Below are positions 36,322 to 50,700 of a stretch of DNA of 64,000 bases, in pieces (positions within the stretch are counted from its first letter, which is position 1; every line of letters starts with the position of its first letter). Below the pieces are notes generated by a model. That model searched no databases, had not been told where the DNA came from, and saw only the letters and a program-made list of their open reading frames with translations. The DNA is taken from contig NC_091662.1 in NCBI RefSeq assembly GCF_042453785.1, positions 2,175,001 to 2,239,000 of the forward strand, written 5' to 3'. The translations under genes and the position numbers were made by a program. The DNA comes from Malus domestica. Taxonomy: Eukaryota > Streptophyta > Magnoliopsida > Rosales > Rosaceae.

Positions 36322-37754
36322 TTATATATAAATATTAATCACATAGGACTTTGGCCCTATTGAATTTTTAGGTCACCCCTTAATAATTTTGTTACAGGAG
36401 CTGAGACAGAATCTTGTGTCTGACTTAAAAAAAGAAAGTTTCTTGTAGATAGTTTTGGAGTTTTGTTGTAATGAACTATGTAAATTATATTTTGTTTAAT
36501 GAAGTGTTCCGTTCAATACTGGCACCTGTTATTAGTTAAATTTAATTTATCCTTTAAATCACGCCTTAAATCAATTTAGGGTGTGACAGCTTCAACTGAA
36601 GGAGAGACTTTTCAGTGTGATCGGTACACGAGGTGGTACACCACGTGTCATTATACAAATGGTGGAATATATGTGCTGAAAAGTTAATAATTTAAAAAAT
36701 AAAATTTTTCATTACTTATATAAAAACACGTGATGTACTATTCGTGTTTAAATCATAATAAAAAATTTCTCCAACTAAAGATCAATAGCACGCTACCGAC
36801 TTTTACTATAGCATCCTAGGATTCGTGAAACGATATCGATCAGCAGCGATCCCACCTTCCCATAACACCAAATTATATATTCTACAAAATATATTTTTGG
36901 TGCAAAATCTCTTATAATTATATTTCAGACACTAGAAAAACAATGACATAAAATATAAAACTAAATAATTTTAATTTAAACATGATGTGGAACGGATGTC
37001 TAAGCGGATGGAAGAGTAGGTCGAGAAGCATAAAGACAATGTCAAGGTCCAAGGATTGTAGATTTGGGCTTTGGCATCGGAATCGTCACTATAAATTATT
37101 GTGGGATGTCTACACAACTTTGGATTTATGTAGATTTTTGCAAGAATGATTAATGAATAGTGTATTAAAAGATAGGCATTTGGATTGTTGAAAACATTAT
37201 GGAATGGGTCGTACAAGGTGTCCTTATAAAAATAAGCTTATTTGAGAGATCCCTTGTAGATCCAACTCCACAATGTTTTTTTTTTTTTTTTTTTTTTTCA
37301 GGAATAGAACCGTCTATCTTTTAGGTATATCATATTTACAAAAAAAATCACCAAAATCCGAAACCATATAAGTGTTGGATTAAATAATAGTTATTTAGTG
37401 GTTAAAAAAAAAACAGTATTAGCGTTATGCAATAAGTAGACTTCACACCCTTGCCACATAATTTGTGACACACTTCTGTGATCTAAAATTTGATCGTCTA
37501 ATTTGTTGATGAATTCCTTTTGCTATCGTAAAAACTGCAAATGCAAGAGAGGAAGAAATTAAACTAGAATTCTTTGAGCCAAATATTAGTAGTGGCTACG
37601 TTGCATAAACTAAAATTTATTATCCATGTGAAAAATTATCAAAGAGTGGGTACATAAACATAATCATAACTTTATTAGGGGTTCTCGATCGTAGCCGATA
37701 CGAGCCAAGTACACAGTTAATGACTCTTCAAGACCTCATGGATGGTTATTGAAA
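36322..37754. other. Intergenic region with no supported gene
   Basis: AT-rich, with a long T run near 37277-37299. A minus frame near 36971-37216 has no recognisable homology. Confidence 0.45.
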
Positions 37755-38471
37755 TCATGATCTTTTGCCTTGCTTGACCTTCATAGACACAAATTTGATG
37801 GGGATTGTCGCATGAGCCTGAACAGCAGCAGTTGGACTTGGGCATGGGGGAGTGGCTGAAGACGGAGCGATGTAAATAGCTACCTTTTGCCCTCTGGGGC
37901 AGTGCCCGTCAAAGGTGCTCGTGAAATAAAACGTGTCACTTGCGAGAAATTTAAGCGTTGGTGGTTCATCGAAATAAAACAAGGGATTCGAGGTGTTACA
38001 CGCATCAAAATCTTCCTTGGTTACCATAGCCAAGTCTTCTTCTCCTTCAGTGAAGTTAAATACTGCACGTACAAACAACAATATGTATAATTAGTCTAAT
38101 TCTATATTGTTTTATCTCAAGAAGCTAATATTGTCTAATCTTTTAATTTATTTATAAGAAAACAATAATATAATTCTGTGATCATCATGATCCATGCAGC
38201 TAGATCATCCAAATTAATTCAAAAGAAAGAAAAAGAAATTAAGAAGTATAAAATCCAAGAGGTAATTAACTAGTTCACCTAGAATATCGTTAACGAAGAA
38301 GCTATGCTTGGAAGCCCAGGCAGCATAATAGCCAGCTTCGGGAGGAATAGCCCAACCCAACTCGTCGCCGACGGTATACAATGCAGCTTCTGTTGTAGGT
38401 AGCACTACGGATATTGCTATGATTGCTATAGCAAGGACCATCACATTGTTCATGTTCATGGTTCTAGCCAT
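37755..38471 (-). CDS. Early-nodulin-like phytocyanin, copper site lost
   Basis: Exons complement 38279-38471 and 37755-38062, GTGAAC donor, TGCAG acceptor and 216-nt phase-1 intron, 166 residues. Residues 1-30 are a signal peptide. The plastocyanin-like fold is clear (TVGDELGW, F-N-F-T-E-G, CNTSNP, GQKVAIYI). The first copper His is Glu73 and the copper Cys is Ser113, while His118 and Gln123 remain. Cys86 and Cys119 should form the disulfide. The C-terminus is basic (MKVKQGKRS) and has no hydrophobic GPI tail, so the product may be secreted and soluble. A TATA box lies at complement 38536-38544. Confidence 0.9.
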
Positions 38472-38535
38472 CTTTTCTATAATATTGTTGTCCTTGTGTA
38501 TTGGTCTTGACTTTACAGCAACTTAATGGTGTCTG

Positions 38536-38544
38536 AATTTATAG
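38536..38544 (-). promoter_or_regulatory. TATA box
   Basis: CTATAAATT on the minus strand, about 65 bp upstream of the start codon at 38471. Confidence 0.55.
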
Positions 38545-40016
38545 AGCTGAGAGTTCTTGAATTTTAGGATGCGGGTGAAATACACCAGCCAAATATTGTA
38601 AGTTGTTTCATCAATTGTATAAATAAGCTGTGACATCCGGCAATTGCTAGCTGTGTGTGGAGCGGCTAGATTATTAATTGATAAATTATTCATGTAATGA
38701 TAGGTCGATGTTAACTATATGTGTTGATTATGTAAAAGAATTTTTGGATGATAATTCCTAAACACAAACAGTATGATTTTAATAGGCTCTTTTTTTTTTT
38801 CATTTTAATTATTATATGACAAACCTGCAGGCCTTGTAACCCTAAAAACGAACGGTTACAAGTAATTGTAACAGCAATGTGATATAAGTTTGGTTTTATA
38901 TAGCATTACTTAACCCTTAAATTTCTGGTTGGATTCTTGTCTCGGATGCTATAATGATAATGCAATACAATACAACAAAAGTTTCAATTTCAAAAGAGTT
39001 CTCTTTTCGGTGTGACATTTATACTTTTAACAATATGTAATGTTACGCATCCGGCTATGTACCTGCCATAACTATTTAAAAGCGTCAAGGACCAATCATT
39101 ATTTCATTCTTTAAAGAGGTAAGACCGTAAGATTTTGGTTATCTTTTCAAGTTTAGAGGTATTTCGGTTTCCTTATGGTCGCAGGATCAATCATTCTTTC
39201 CTGATGAAGTAGAAAGTTTGTGCATTAGTTCTTAAACAAAGAACTGACTTTCTTGATGATGTACTTGAGACTAATACATGTGACGAACATCATGAGTTTA
39301 ATTTTTTTTTAAGCATTGGATAACAAAACAACTAAATTCAATTTGTAAAATGTTAATTACGTTCATTTTCAGTTTCTTGCCTTTTTGTATCTAGTTAGGA
39401 GTTTAAAAGATTTTAAAAGATTTTACTAATTCAAGGGTATTCAATCAATATTTTAAATAATTTCACGGAAGTTCATGGGTAAATCAAAATTTTAAAGTTC
39501 ATCTTGATGTATTTAATCAAAATTTTAAAGTAGCCCACAAAACTCCATGTGTAGAATTGATTTTAAAGTATTTTAAAAAATTAAGGATTTTGATGGATTT
39601 AGAAGGATTTGATAGTGTATAAAGTCTATGAAACTCCACTAGAACTCCATCAAACTTCACGAGGAGCTGCATCAGGAGAAGCAAGTAACAACAAGAGCTT
39701 CTTCCCTCTTTGAAAACTAGGTCCCTCAAATATGTGCACTTTTGTCCCAACCCGTTACAGGCCTTCTTCCTAGCCTCGTGGGTTAGTGCGGAAGCCTGAT
39801 TCCATTTGGTTCCTGGGTTCGAAGGTGAGTGATGGTGATCATTGCATATATATACCGACTGTTTATTCTTGACTGCTGCTGCTGTCTCTTACAGTACTTG
39901 GGCTTCAAGTACATCGTCAAAATCGTATCCCAACCCTATCGACTGTATGGCAGCTTCCGTCTCTGCCGTCACCCCTTTCTTCCCGCTCATCCAACTGCAC
40001 TCATCCTTCTCTCTAT
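38545..40016. other. Intergenic region with no supported gene
   Basis: AT-rich to 39700. No domain is recognisable, and open frames near 39830-40150 lack supporting homology. Confidence 0.4.
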
Positions 40017-41386
40017 ATTTTCCTCTCACTTTCCCATCAACCAAGCACCTTAACCAGCACGATGGATTGCCAATTACTCATCCTTCTCTGAGTTCTCTCT
40101 ATGTTTTTGATTGGACCCAAATTTACACCATCGGCCCGTGTAATCAAGGCCGTTGAGTAAACATAATTCTCGACCGTCGGATGGAAAAGTGAAGATATTT
40201 TTGTTAAAGGAAAATATTATGATTTTTTATCATAATAATTATTTTTTAATGATGAATTATCTTGATATTTTCTTGTACAAGATAGATGAGATGCAAATGT
40301 AGTTCAATTTGATTTGGGATTCTTGGAGTTAAGACGCGTGGTGGATTGGGAGCATCAGAGCACGTTATTAAGAGTCCTAATACACTACTGCATTGTTGGC
40401 AAATGGACAATGATAGAGATATTAATGCTTGCATGAAGATGAAGATGTTAAATTGGAGATGGATAGCCACGTGTGAGTGGATTTGGTGGAGCCATGCATG
40501 CATATCATTATTTCAAGTCAAGATGCTTATCAGCACTAATTGGTATATGCTAATATGCTATTAATTAGCACGAGGTGATTTCGTGTTAGTAAGTGATAAC
40601 AATCTTTTATTTTGCATGAGATTGTTATGAAGGAGGACTTTGATGTTGGCGGCAGCTTTACAATGCGAGCCGTCAGGATGAGGATGATACTTATAAATAC
40701 AGAGTCGCAGACAACAGTTAGGACCACCTCCAATTCAACACACAACTGCCTTGCGCAAACTCTCTCAACAACTTTGAGATTTTTTATTTTCTCTTTTCGC
40801 TGACACATCTTCCGTTGGCATCAACATCACTGTGAAAGCAACCGGTGATATCTTCAGTCGGCATAGATAGCTCTGTCACCATAGAATCAGCCGATCTCAC
40901 AGCATCTTCCGTTGGCATCAATAGTATTGCGGCGATGACAGTTGGTTATCTATCCAAGTCTCGGTCGAAAAGGATTTCCGAATCCTTATTGGTCGAGGTC
41001 ATCTCATTAGCCTTTTCGGCAAAGTGAGGTGTTACAAGTTACTACATTCGGCACGTTGAAAGCCGAATTTGATATTGAACTTCGCTAAGTTAGCAGCCTT
41101 GTCTTCAGGCTCTAGAACCCGAAGGCCGAGACAAGTTCCTTCCTCGGCCGCTGTCGCGAGATTCAGAAGTCAGTAGCGTACCCAACGCAATATCAACAAA
41201 TTTTACTCATCGGCCGAGCTCGGCCGACGAGTTGGCATGCCCCGCATACAACCGAAGGACGTAGTTAACTTACTAATTACTTGGTCTGCGCGCCACATAG
41301 GCTTGGTAGTTTTTAGGATCAACAGTTTTCCTCTCACTTTCCCATCAACCAAGCACCTTAACTAACTAGCGTGACGGATTGCCAAC
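40017..41386. repeat. Segment bounded by a ~55-bp direct repeat, probably LTR-retroelement derived
   Basis: 'tcctctcactttcccatcaa' plus about 35 further bases occurs at 40017-40072 and again at 41326-41386. The GC-richer middle (about 40800-41290) has repeated 'catcttccgttggcatcaa' and many CGGCCGA motifs. It resembles leader DNA of a plant LTR element, but no protein domain is present. Confidence 0.4.
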
Positions 41387-41750
41387 TGCCATGTATTTGG
41401 CTTAAATGGGTAAGAAGATAAATTTACAAATTAAATTAGATTTGTAAGGGTAGTTTTAGGCAAAAAAAAGTTGGGTTTAAAACGATATTGATAGTTCTCC
41501 TTAATACTTCCCTGCTTTATGGAGAATATTTGTGTTTGGTTTGGTGGAAATTTGAAAGAGGAGCAAGAAAAATAAAGAGTTTTGTGTGCATTGCATAGAA
41601 CCCAAGAAAAATCACCAAGAGTTGGGCGTAACCATAATTATAATATAAAATTGGTACAAAAAGCAAATTAGGAAATATACTTGCTTGGCTAACAAGGACA
41701 TACAAGGACTCTATTGTTACAGACAATTTAATTTCTTTTCCCCATCTAAT

Positions 41751-44700
41751 TTAGACAGGCAGAAATTCGAGCGGCAGGGCCTGAGGAGCTTCTGTAACAC
41801 TTGGACTTGGACTAGTTGAAGAGGTGGACGACATGGTTGAAGAGTCACGGACACGAACCGTTACCTTTTGCCCTTTCTTGCAATGGCTGGGCAAGCTGGA
41901 GGTGAAATAATATATACCACTTCCACCAAATTTGATTTTAACTGGATCCTTCCTTAGAAATAAGGGATCTTTAGTGTTGCATTTGTGGAAATTCTGCTTT
42001 GTTACCAAAACTAAGTCCTGTTCTCCTACTGCGAAATCAAACACTGCCCAAAGAACGCACCATGTCATCGTCATCATCACAAAATTTAACCAAATTTCAG
42101 TGACAATATATTTTCAACGGAATAAAAGAAGAGAAGTAGCTAAAATGATCAGAATCCAATACTCAATTGTTGATGAACTAATCAAAATTAAATATTTTTT
42201 TGCAACTTTTTTTTTTTTTAACACGGATAAAGGAGGAGGGGGAGGGCGTCAGGTAGTCGACAGCCGGCACTCCATGATCACGTCGAATCCTTATGAAAAT
42301 GAATCCAGAACAAAATCGCGCTAAAGCTAGGGCGTCACCCGTAAGTGGCGCGCTGTGTGGCCCGAGCACAGTGATAAGTGAGCAAGGGTCGCTGTATCTC
42401 CATCGGCACCCGAATGCAGTGTTAAATGAGCAAGGGGGCCGTAGAAACTTCTTTTCGAACGACTCCACTCAAAGTTGTTTGGGAGCATATGCTCCTATCA
42501 ACTTTACACGGGACACACAAAAGAAGTATTTTGATCCTATTAGACGGGGGAGGGTGAAGAAGCTAGGACAGAAGGGTAGAGTTCAAGAGAGCAAAATGCG
42601 TTTAGGAACGTGGAATATAGGAACCTTAACGGGAAAATCTATGGAAGTAGTGGAAGTTATGGTGAGGAGAAGGATAAATATTATGTGCCTACAATAAACT
42701 AAGTGGGTTGGTAGTAAGGCAAAGGATCTAGAAAACTCAGGGTTTAAACTTTGGTATTCGGGCACAAATAGAACGAGAAACGGTGTTGGCATCATCGTGG
42801 ACAAGGCCTTGACACAAGATGTTGTAGATGTCAAGAGGGTAGGAGATAGAATCATAGCAATCAAGATTGTAATAGGACAAGAACTTATCAATGTGATTAG
42901 TGCGTACGCACCTCAAGTAGGGTTGGGTACGAGTTCGAATGAGAAATTTTGGGAAGACCTTGGAGACTTGGTGCAATGAATTGCTCAGACGGAGAAGTTA
43001 TTTATAGGAGGAGATTTAAATGGACACGTGGGCAGGGAGACAGGCAACTATGAAGGTTTTCATGGTGGCCATGGTTTTGGGGAGAGAAACGAGGATGGGG
43101 AAGCTATCTTGGATTTTGCAATGGCATATGATCTCTTCTTAGCCAACACCTTCTTTAAGAAGAGAGAAGAACATGTGATCACCTACAAGAGTGGGTCGTC
43201 AAAAACACAAATAGATTTTCTTCTAATGAGGAAAGGGGATCGTATAACTTGTAAGGATTGCAAAGTTATACCAGGAGAGAGCGTGGCTAATCAACATCGC
43301 TTGTTGGTGATGGATGTACATATCAAAAGAGTGAGACAAAAGAACAAGACTTGGAAGTGCCCAAGGACTAGATGGTGGAATCTAAAAGAAGAAAAACAAG
43401 CCATTTTCAAAGAGAAGGTAATCACCCAATGTGTGTGGGATAGAGAGGGGGAAGCTAGCCAAATGTGGGATTCCATGGCTAGTTGTATCCGAAAAGTAGC
43501 AAAAGAGGTATTAAGAGAGTCCAAGGGCTTTGCCCCACACCAAAAGGAATCTTGGTGGTGGAATGAGGAGGTACAAACAAAGGTGAAGGCTAAGAAGGAA
43601 TGTTGTAAAGCCTTATACAAGGAGAGGACCGATGAAAATGGTGAAAGGTATAGAAAAGCGAAGCAAGAGGCGAAGAAAGCTGTCAGAGAATCTAAGTTAG
43701 CGGCTTACGACGATATGTATAAACGACTAGATACCAAAGAAGGAGAGTTGGATATCTATAAACTAGCTAGAGCAAGGGAAAAGAAGACAAGGGACCTAAA
43801 CCAAGTGAGGTGCATCAAGGATGAGGATGGAAAGGTTCTTGCTACAGAGAACGCGGTTAAAGACAGATGGAGAGGTTATTTTCATAATCTTTTCAATGAA
43901 GGACATGACAGGAGTGCTTCTTTAGGGGAGTTGAGTAACTCAGAAGAGTGTAGAAACTACTCTTTTTATCGTCGAATCCGGAAGGAAGAAGTGGTTGTAG
44001 CTTTGAAGAAGATGAAGCATAGAAAAGCAATAGGCCCAGACGATATACCAATCGAAGTGTGGAAAGTTTTGGGAGAGACAGGTATAACATGGCTCACTGA
44101 CCTTTTCAATAGGATTTTGAAAACGAAGAAGATGCCAAATGAGTGGCGAACGAGCACTTTGGTGCCTATCTACAAGAATAAGGGCGACGTACAAAATTGC
44201 ATGAACTATAGGGGTATTAAGTTAATGAGTCATACAATGAATCTCTGGGAGAGAGTCATTGAGCATAGATTGAGGCAAGAGACACGGGTTTCGGACAACC
44301 AATTCGGGTTCATGCCAGGGCGCTCAACCATGGAGGCAATCTATCTCTTACGAAGATTGATGGAAAGATATAGAGATGGGAAAAAGGATTTACACATGGT
44401 CTTTATAGATTTGGAAAAAGCGTATGATAGGGTCCCAAGAGACATTCTTTGGAGGATTTTAGAGAAGAAAGGAGTACGAGTAGCATATATCCAAGCTATA
44501 AAGGATATGTATGAAGGAGCAAAGACTGCCGTAAGAACTTATGAAGGACAAACCGAAAGCTTTCCCATAACTGTAGGATTACATCAAGGCTCATCCTTAA
44601 GTCCTTACCTTTTTGCGTTGGTAATGGATGAGTTAACAGGACATATTCAAGATGATATTCCTTGGTGTATGCTTTTCGCAGACGATATAGTGTTGATAGA

Positions 44701-47700
44701 TGAAACTCAGGAGGGGGTAAATGCAAAGCTTAACCTTTGGAGAGAAGTGTTGGAATCTAAAGGTCTTCGCCTAAGCCGATCAAAGACAGAATATATGGAG
44801 TGCAAGTTCAGTGCAAATGGAGGCCAAAACGAGTTAGGGGTGAGGATCGGAGATCAAGAAATACCAAAGAGAGACCGTTTTCGTTACCTAGGATCTATCT
44901 TGCAAAAGAACGGAGAATTAGAAGGAGATCTCAACCATAGAATACAAGCTGGATGGATGAAGTGAAAGAGTGCATCTGGCGTGTTGTGTGACCGCCGTAT
45001 GCCACTGAAGCTCAAGGGAAAATTTTATAGGACGGCAATAAGGCCGGCGATGCTTTATGGCACAGAATGTTGGGCGGTGAAGCATCAACACGTACACAAA
45101 ATGGGTGTAGCGGAGATGAGGATGCTTCGTTGGATGTGTGGGCACACGAGAAAGGATAAGATTAGGAATGAGGATATCCGGGGTAAAGTAGGAGTAGCCG
45201 AAATTGAAGGAAAGATGAGAGAAAATCGGTTACGGTGGTTTGGACATATGCAAAGAAGGCCTACTGACGCTCCGATTAGAAGATGCGACTATGGGACAGA
45301 GGTTCAGGGCCGAAGGGGTAGAGGAAGACCTAGGAAAACTTTGGAAGAGACTCTAAGAAAAGACTTAGAGTACTCGGATCTAACGAAGGACATGACACAG
45401 GACCGAGCACAATGGCGTTCTAAGATTCATATAGCCGATCCCACTCAGTGACTTGGATTTTCCAAGTCTCCAACCGAGAAGTTTTCCTCACTCGAAAAAT
45501 TAAGGGAACACTACCCCAACCTACATGCTCCACTCAGAAAGCTTCAACATACAAGCTTCAACAAAAGAAAATTCAAAGAACTTAGCGAAGAAGGCTTTGG
45601 TGTATTTAACACAATACGTTGAAATGAAGGAAAACTTATTTATTGATATCCCCGATAAGCTACAAATATGTACATATACATGAGTCAAAATAAACAAACA
45701 AGATGGAGCCTTCACAAAGGTTGCTTAGGAGAAGTCTCAGCAGTCGGTAGAGCCCCAGAAAGAGAAGGCATCGGAGGGGGATCATTCGGAGCCTCAGTAC
45801 TGGACAGAACCCTAGAAGGAGGAGGCATCAGAGGTTGATCATTTGGAGCTTCATTACGCGGTACAGTCCCAGAAGACGAAGGCAATAAATGCCTCTGGAA
45901 CAAACCCACAAATCTCTGATGATCAAGTAAAACCTGACCATCAGTTTCCTTCATCTGGTCAAGCTTCCTCTTCATGTTTGTAGCATAGTCATGTGCGAGC
46001 CGGTGCAACTGTTTATTCTCATGCTTGAGCCCTCTAATCTCCTGTTTGAGACTCATCACTTCGGCCGCCAATGATTCAACTTGGCGGGTTCGAGCAAATA
46101 GGCGTTGGGCCATATTAGACACAGAACCTGCACACTGAACACTGAGAGCCAGCGAATCCTTAACAGCTAACTCATCAGACCGTTTGGAAAGTAGTCTGTT
46201 ATCTTTGGGAGTGAGAAGGTTCCTGGCCACCACCGCAGCGGTCATATCATTCTTCATCACGGAATCCCTAACGGTAAGAGGACCAGTAGGGGAAACGAAG
46301 GATGGGCGCCATATGTTATCTGGAGAAGGCGGGGCTGCCTCTTCAACAAGGTTCAAGTCAAAACGACGGTCGGAGGGGCCAGACATTTTCAAAGGTGTTG
46401 AAGAGAGAAGAGGTCGGACAAATCAAGATCTTAGAAGTGCAAGAATGGAGCTTCTACTGGTGGAGATTCAAGTGTGCTTTGGAACTTAATGCCAGCCCCT
46501 ATAAAAAGCTGCACTCGACGGAGCTTCAGACATCGAAGAGGCGCCTGCTCAGAAATCGAAGAGGCGTTTGCTTTCTCAAAAGCTGGGCTGCTTAGAGACC
46601 ACGAGGGTTGATCTCATAAATCGAAGAGGTGTTTGCTTTCTCAAAAGTTGGGCTGCTCAAAGACCACGAAAGCCGATCTCAGAAATCGAAGAGGCGCTCG
46701 CTTTCTCAAAAGCTGGGCTCCTCAGAGACCACGAGAGCCGATCTCAGAAATCGAAGAGGCACCTACTTTTCCAGCCTTGTCAGCACCTGTCACACGCACA
46801 CTCAGCTTTGCGGAAATTATGGGTATTCTGTCGAAGATTTCTGGGGAAGTAGAAAACACATGAATCTTACTGTCCAATCACCCACTTCCCACACGCAACA
46901 ATAGCTCATGGGTACCACAGATAACTTTGCCAAAGTTCTCTGCCAAAGTTGAGCACGTGAAGCTTGCAGCTCCCACTACATCGCTCTGACCAAGAAGGGT
47001 AAAAGAATAGCAAAGAAACAGCACTAACAAAGTTTAGACCCAGAAATTTTGAAGGTCTAGCTACCATATTATTACCCACAAGGGTAAAGGAACTGTACCA
47101 CTGCTGGATAATTGGAAAGTCCCTGTGTGTCAACCTCTGTGCCTCGTGACAAGGTAGACTAGCAAACATGCCCAACCTTTACTCACATTCGAGAAAACAC
47201 TCCCAATAAGATTGCTTGCTCCAAAATCGAAGAGGCACCGTCCTCCGAATCTCGAGAGCCAGACTCCCAACATGACTACTTTCTCAAAAATCGAAGAGAA
47301 GGTAAAGGAACAGTACCATTGCTGGATAATTGGAAAGTCCCTGTGTGTCAACCTCTGTGCTTCGTGGCAAGGTAGACTAGCAAACATGCCCAACCTATAC
47401 TCACATTCGAGAAAACACTCCCACCAAGATTGCTTGCTCCAAAATCGAAGAGGCACCGCCCTCTGAATCTCGAGAGCCAGACTCCCAACATGATTACTTT
47501 CTCAAAAATCGAAAAGACACTGCTCCCCGAATCTCGAGAGCCAGACCCCCAGCATGATTGCTTTCTCAAAAATCGAAGAGGCATCGTTCTCCGAATCAAT
47601 CGAAGAGGCGCTCGCTTTCTCAAAAGTTGGGCTGCTCAGAGACCACGAGGGCCGATCTCAGAAATCGAAGAGGCACCTACTTTTCTAGCCTTGTCAGCAC

Positions 47701-50700
47701 CTGTCACACGCACACTCAGCTTTGCGAAAATTATGGGCATTTTGTCGAAGACTTCTGGTGAAGTAGAAAGCACATGAATCTTACTGTTCAATCACCCACT
47801 TCCCACACGCAACAATAGCTCATGGGTACCACATATAACTTTGCCAAAGTCTCTGCCAAAGTTGAGCACGTGAAGCTTGCAGCTCCCACTACATCGCTCT
47901 GACCAAGAAAGGTAAAAGAATAGCAAAGAAACAGCACTAACAAAGTTTAGACACATAAATTTTGAAGGTCTAGCTACCATATTATTACCCACAAGGATAA
48001 AGGAACAGTACCACTGCTGGATAATTGGAAAGCCCCTGTGTGTCAACCTCCGTGCTTCGTGGCAAGGTAGACTAGCAAACATGCCCAACCTTTACTCACA
48101 TCCGAGAAAACACTCCCAACAAGATTGCTTACTCCAAAATCGAAGAGGCACCGCCCTCCGAATCTCGAGAGTCAGACTCCCAACATGATTACTTTCTCAA
48201 AAATCGAAGAGACACTGCTTCCCGAATCTCGAGAGCCAGACCCCCAGCATGATTGCTTTCTCAAAAATCGAAGAAGTATCGTCCTCCGAATCTCGAAAGC
48301 CAAATACCACATACCACTTTTTCAAAGTGCTCTGACAGAGTTAAAACATGTGAAGCTGGCAGCTCCCACTACCGTGCTATGACCAAGCAGGGTAAAGGAA
48401 TAGCATTACTACTTGTTGTTAGGGAGACTCCTATATATGTCGACCTCCATCCCCAACGGACAGGCAGACCTGCAAAAATGCTCAACCCTTCCTCATATCT
48501 GAGAGGGCACTCCCAACGAAACCTTTCGAAATATTCAGCTTTCTTTCCCCCCGATAATACCTCTGCAAACAAGCTATACTAGAGCAAGAATATCTCATAT
48601 CATCAGGGTTAAAAGCAAGAGTATCCCATATCATGCTTTTTCCCTGTCTTTTCCTTTGGCCTTGTTTTTACCTGCAAGACAAGGAGAAAGAGAGCAATCA
48701 GTCAGCACTTGAAATCAAGCTCCCAGCCAGGAACTGACTGCCTGGAACCCCTTACCTGATTACTTACCTGGCATTGCTCTCGAGTACTCATCTTCAACAT
48801 CTTATGTTTCCAGGGAAGATACCGCATCTGCTTGAGGAACAGATAGGGCAAGTGCGAAGGATACAAGGAAGCATGTGGAGACAAGCGTAATAGCACACGT
48901 GCCGATACATCCATTACTCTGTCAAAAGCAAAAGTATCCCATATCAGCAGGGTCGAACGTACTCTAGATTTGATGGACTTGTTTTGACCCTCAAATTCTT
49001 CAGTCGGCCTTATACTCTGGAGGAAACCAGAAAACCCTCCAGCTCAGTTCAAGAATAAGCCTGTGGAAAGTTACTTCTTCAAAAGCAAAAGTATCCCATA
49101 TCATCTCTTCTCATTTTTCTTCTCTTTATCCTTCATGCTGCTGCAAGATGGGGAGAAGGTGAACAATCAGCCGGAGCTCTGATTGCTTACCTTGTCTGGC
49201 AGCTCTTTCAGCAGATCCCCTAGCTCGGCGACTTGGGGAACTCCTACTACATGGTTGGTATCGCGCTGGACCAAGCCTGAAACTACAAGTAAGCTTCAAG
49301 TGAAATTGATACATTACCTTGTGCATCTCCACCAGTTAAAGATACCACCCTTGGATGGAGGAAGAGTACTTCCAGAGAAGCTGCCACATCTACCTATGAG
49401 ACAGATAAGGCAAGTCAAGATGATACCACACTCCGATACTTAGAAGTTTCGTGATTACGAGATCATTCTCCCACAATATTTCCTAATGTCATTTGTACTC
49501 TAATGTCATTTGTACTAAATCATTCACTGGTACTCACTAAAGGAGAGCTTGAACCTATGTACTTGTGTAAACCCTTCACAATTAATGAGAACTCTTCTAT
49601 TCCGTGGACGTAGCCAATCTGGGTGAACCACGTACATCTTGTGTTTGCTTTCCTATCTCTATCCATTTATATACTTATCCACACTAATGACCGGAGCAAT
49701 CTAGCGAAGATCACAAAAGCGACCGTTTTCGCTACCTAGGATCTATCTTGCAAGAGAACGGAGAATTAGATGGAGATCTCAACCATAGAATACGAGCTGG
49801 ATGGATGAAGTGTAAGAGTGCATCCGGCGTGTTGTGTGACCGTCGTAGGCCACTGAAGCTCAAGGGAAAATTTTATAGGACGGCAATAAGGCTAGCGATG
49901 TTGTATGGCACAGAATGTTGGGCGGTGAAACATCAACACGTACACAAAATGGGTGTAGCGGAGATGAGGATGCTTCGTGGGATGTGTGGGCACACGAGAA
50001 ATGATAAGATTGAGAATGAGGATATCCGAGGTAAAGTAGGAGTAGCCGAAATTGAAGGAAAGATGAGAGAAAATCGGTTCCGGTGATTTGGACATGTGCA
50101 AAGAAGGCCGACTGACGCTCCGGTTCGAAGATGTGACTATGGGACAGAGGTTCAGGGCCGAAGGGGTAGAGGAAGACCTAGGAAAACTTTGGAAGAGACT
50201 CTAAGAAAAGGCTTAGAGTACTTGGATCTAACGGAGGACATGATACAAAACCGAGCGCAATGGCGTTCTAGGATTCATATAGCCGACCCCACTTAGTGGG
50301 AAAAGGCTTTGTTGTTGTTGTTGTTGTTGTTGAAACGATATTATCTACCTTAAGGGGGAGAGGGTAGACTTAGCCTCATAATGGGCTAGCAATAATGTGG
50401 TTCAAATTCGTCTTTGACTAGAATCAACATTAGACCTCTCACTTATAAGTGAAGATGGATACCACTAAACCGTAGTACTATTAGATATCCACAACATAAC
50501 GATCAAAGATTGACGATGTAAATTAACGACATACTGAAAAACTGAGCAATTGAGATTTGAAAAATGATCATTTTGGCCAATTTTGTAAAAAAAAAAAAAA
50601 AAGAAAGATCTAAACTGGAAAATATAGAGAAGTTTACCTATAACATCGCCAGTTACAAAGCTGTGCTTGGCTGCCCATGAAGTATAATCGGCAGCGCCAC

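Noticed and set aside
39829-40156. Plus-strand frames with a possible CTTACAG acceptor
   Set aside because: No homology is recognised, part of the sequence is repeated at 41326, and it lies in probable transposon DNA.
46554-46748. Regular repeats as a CRISPR-like array
   Set aside because: The units are directly adjacent with no unique spacers, and this is a plant nuclear region; it is a minisatellite.
46184-48582. Many plus- and minus-strand frames of 60-115 codons
   Set aside because: They are translations of the tandem repeats and the antisense of the coiled-coil ORF, and repeat in different frames.
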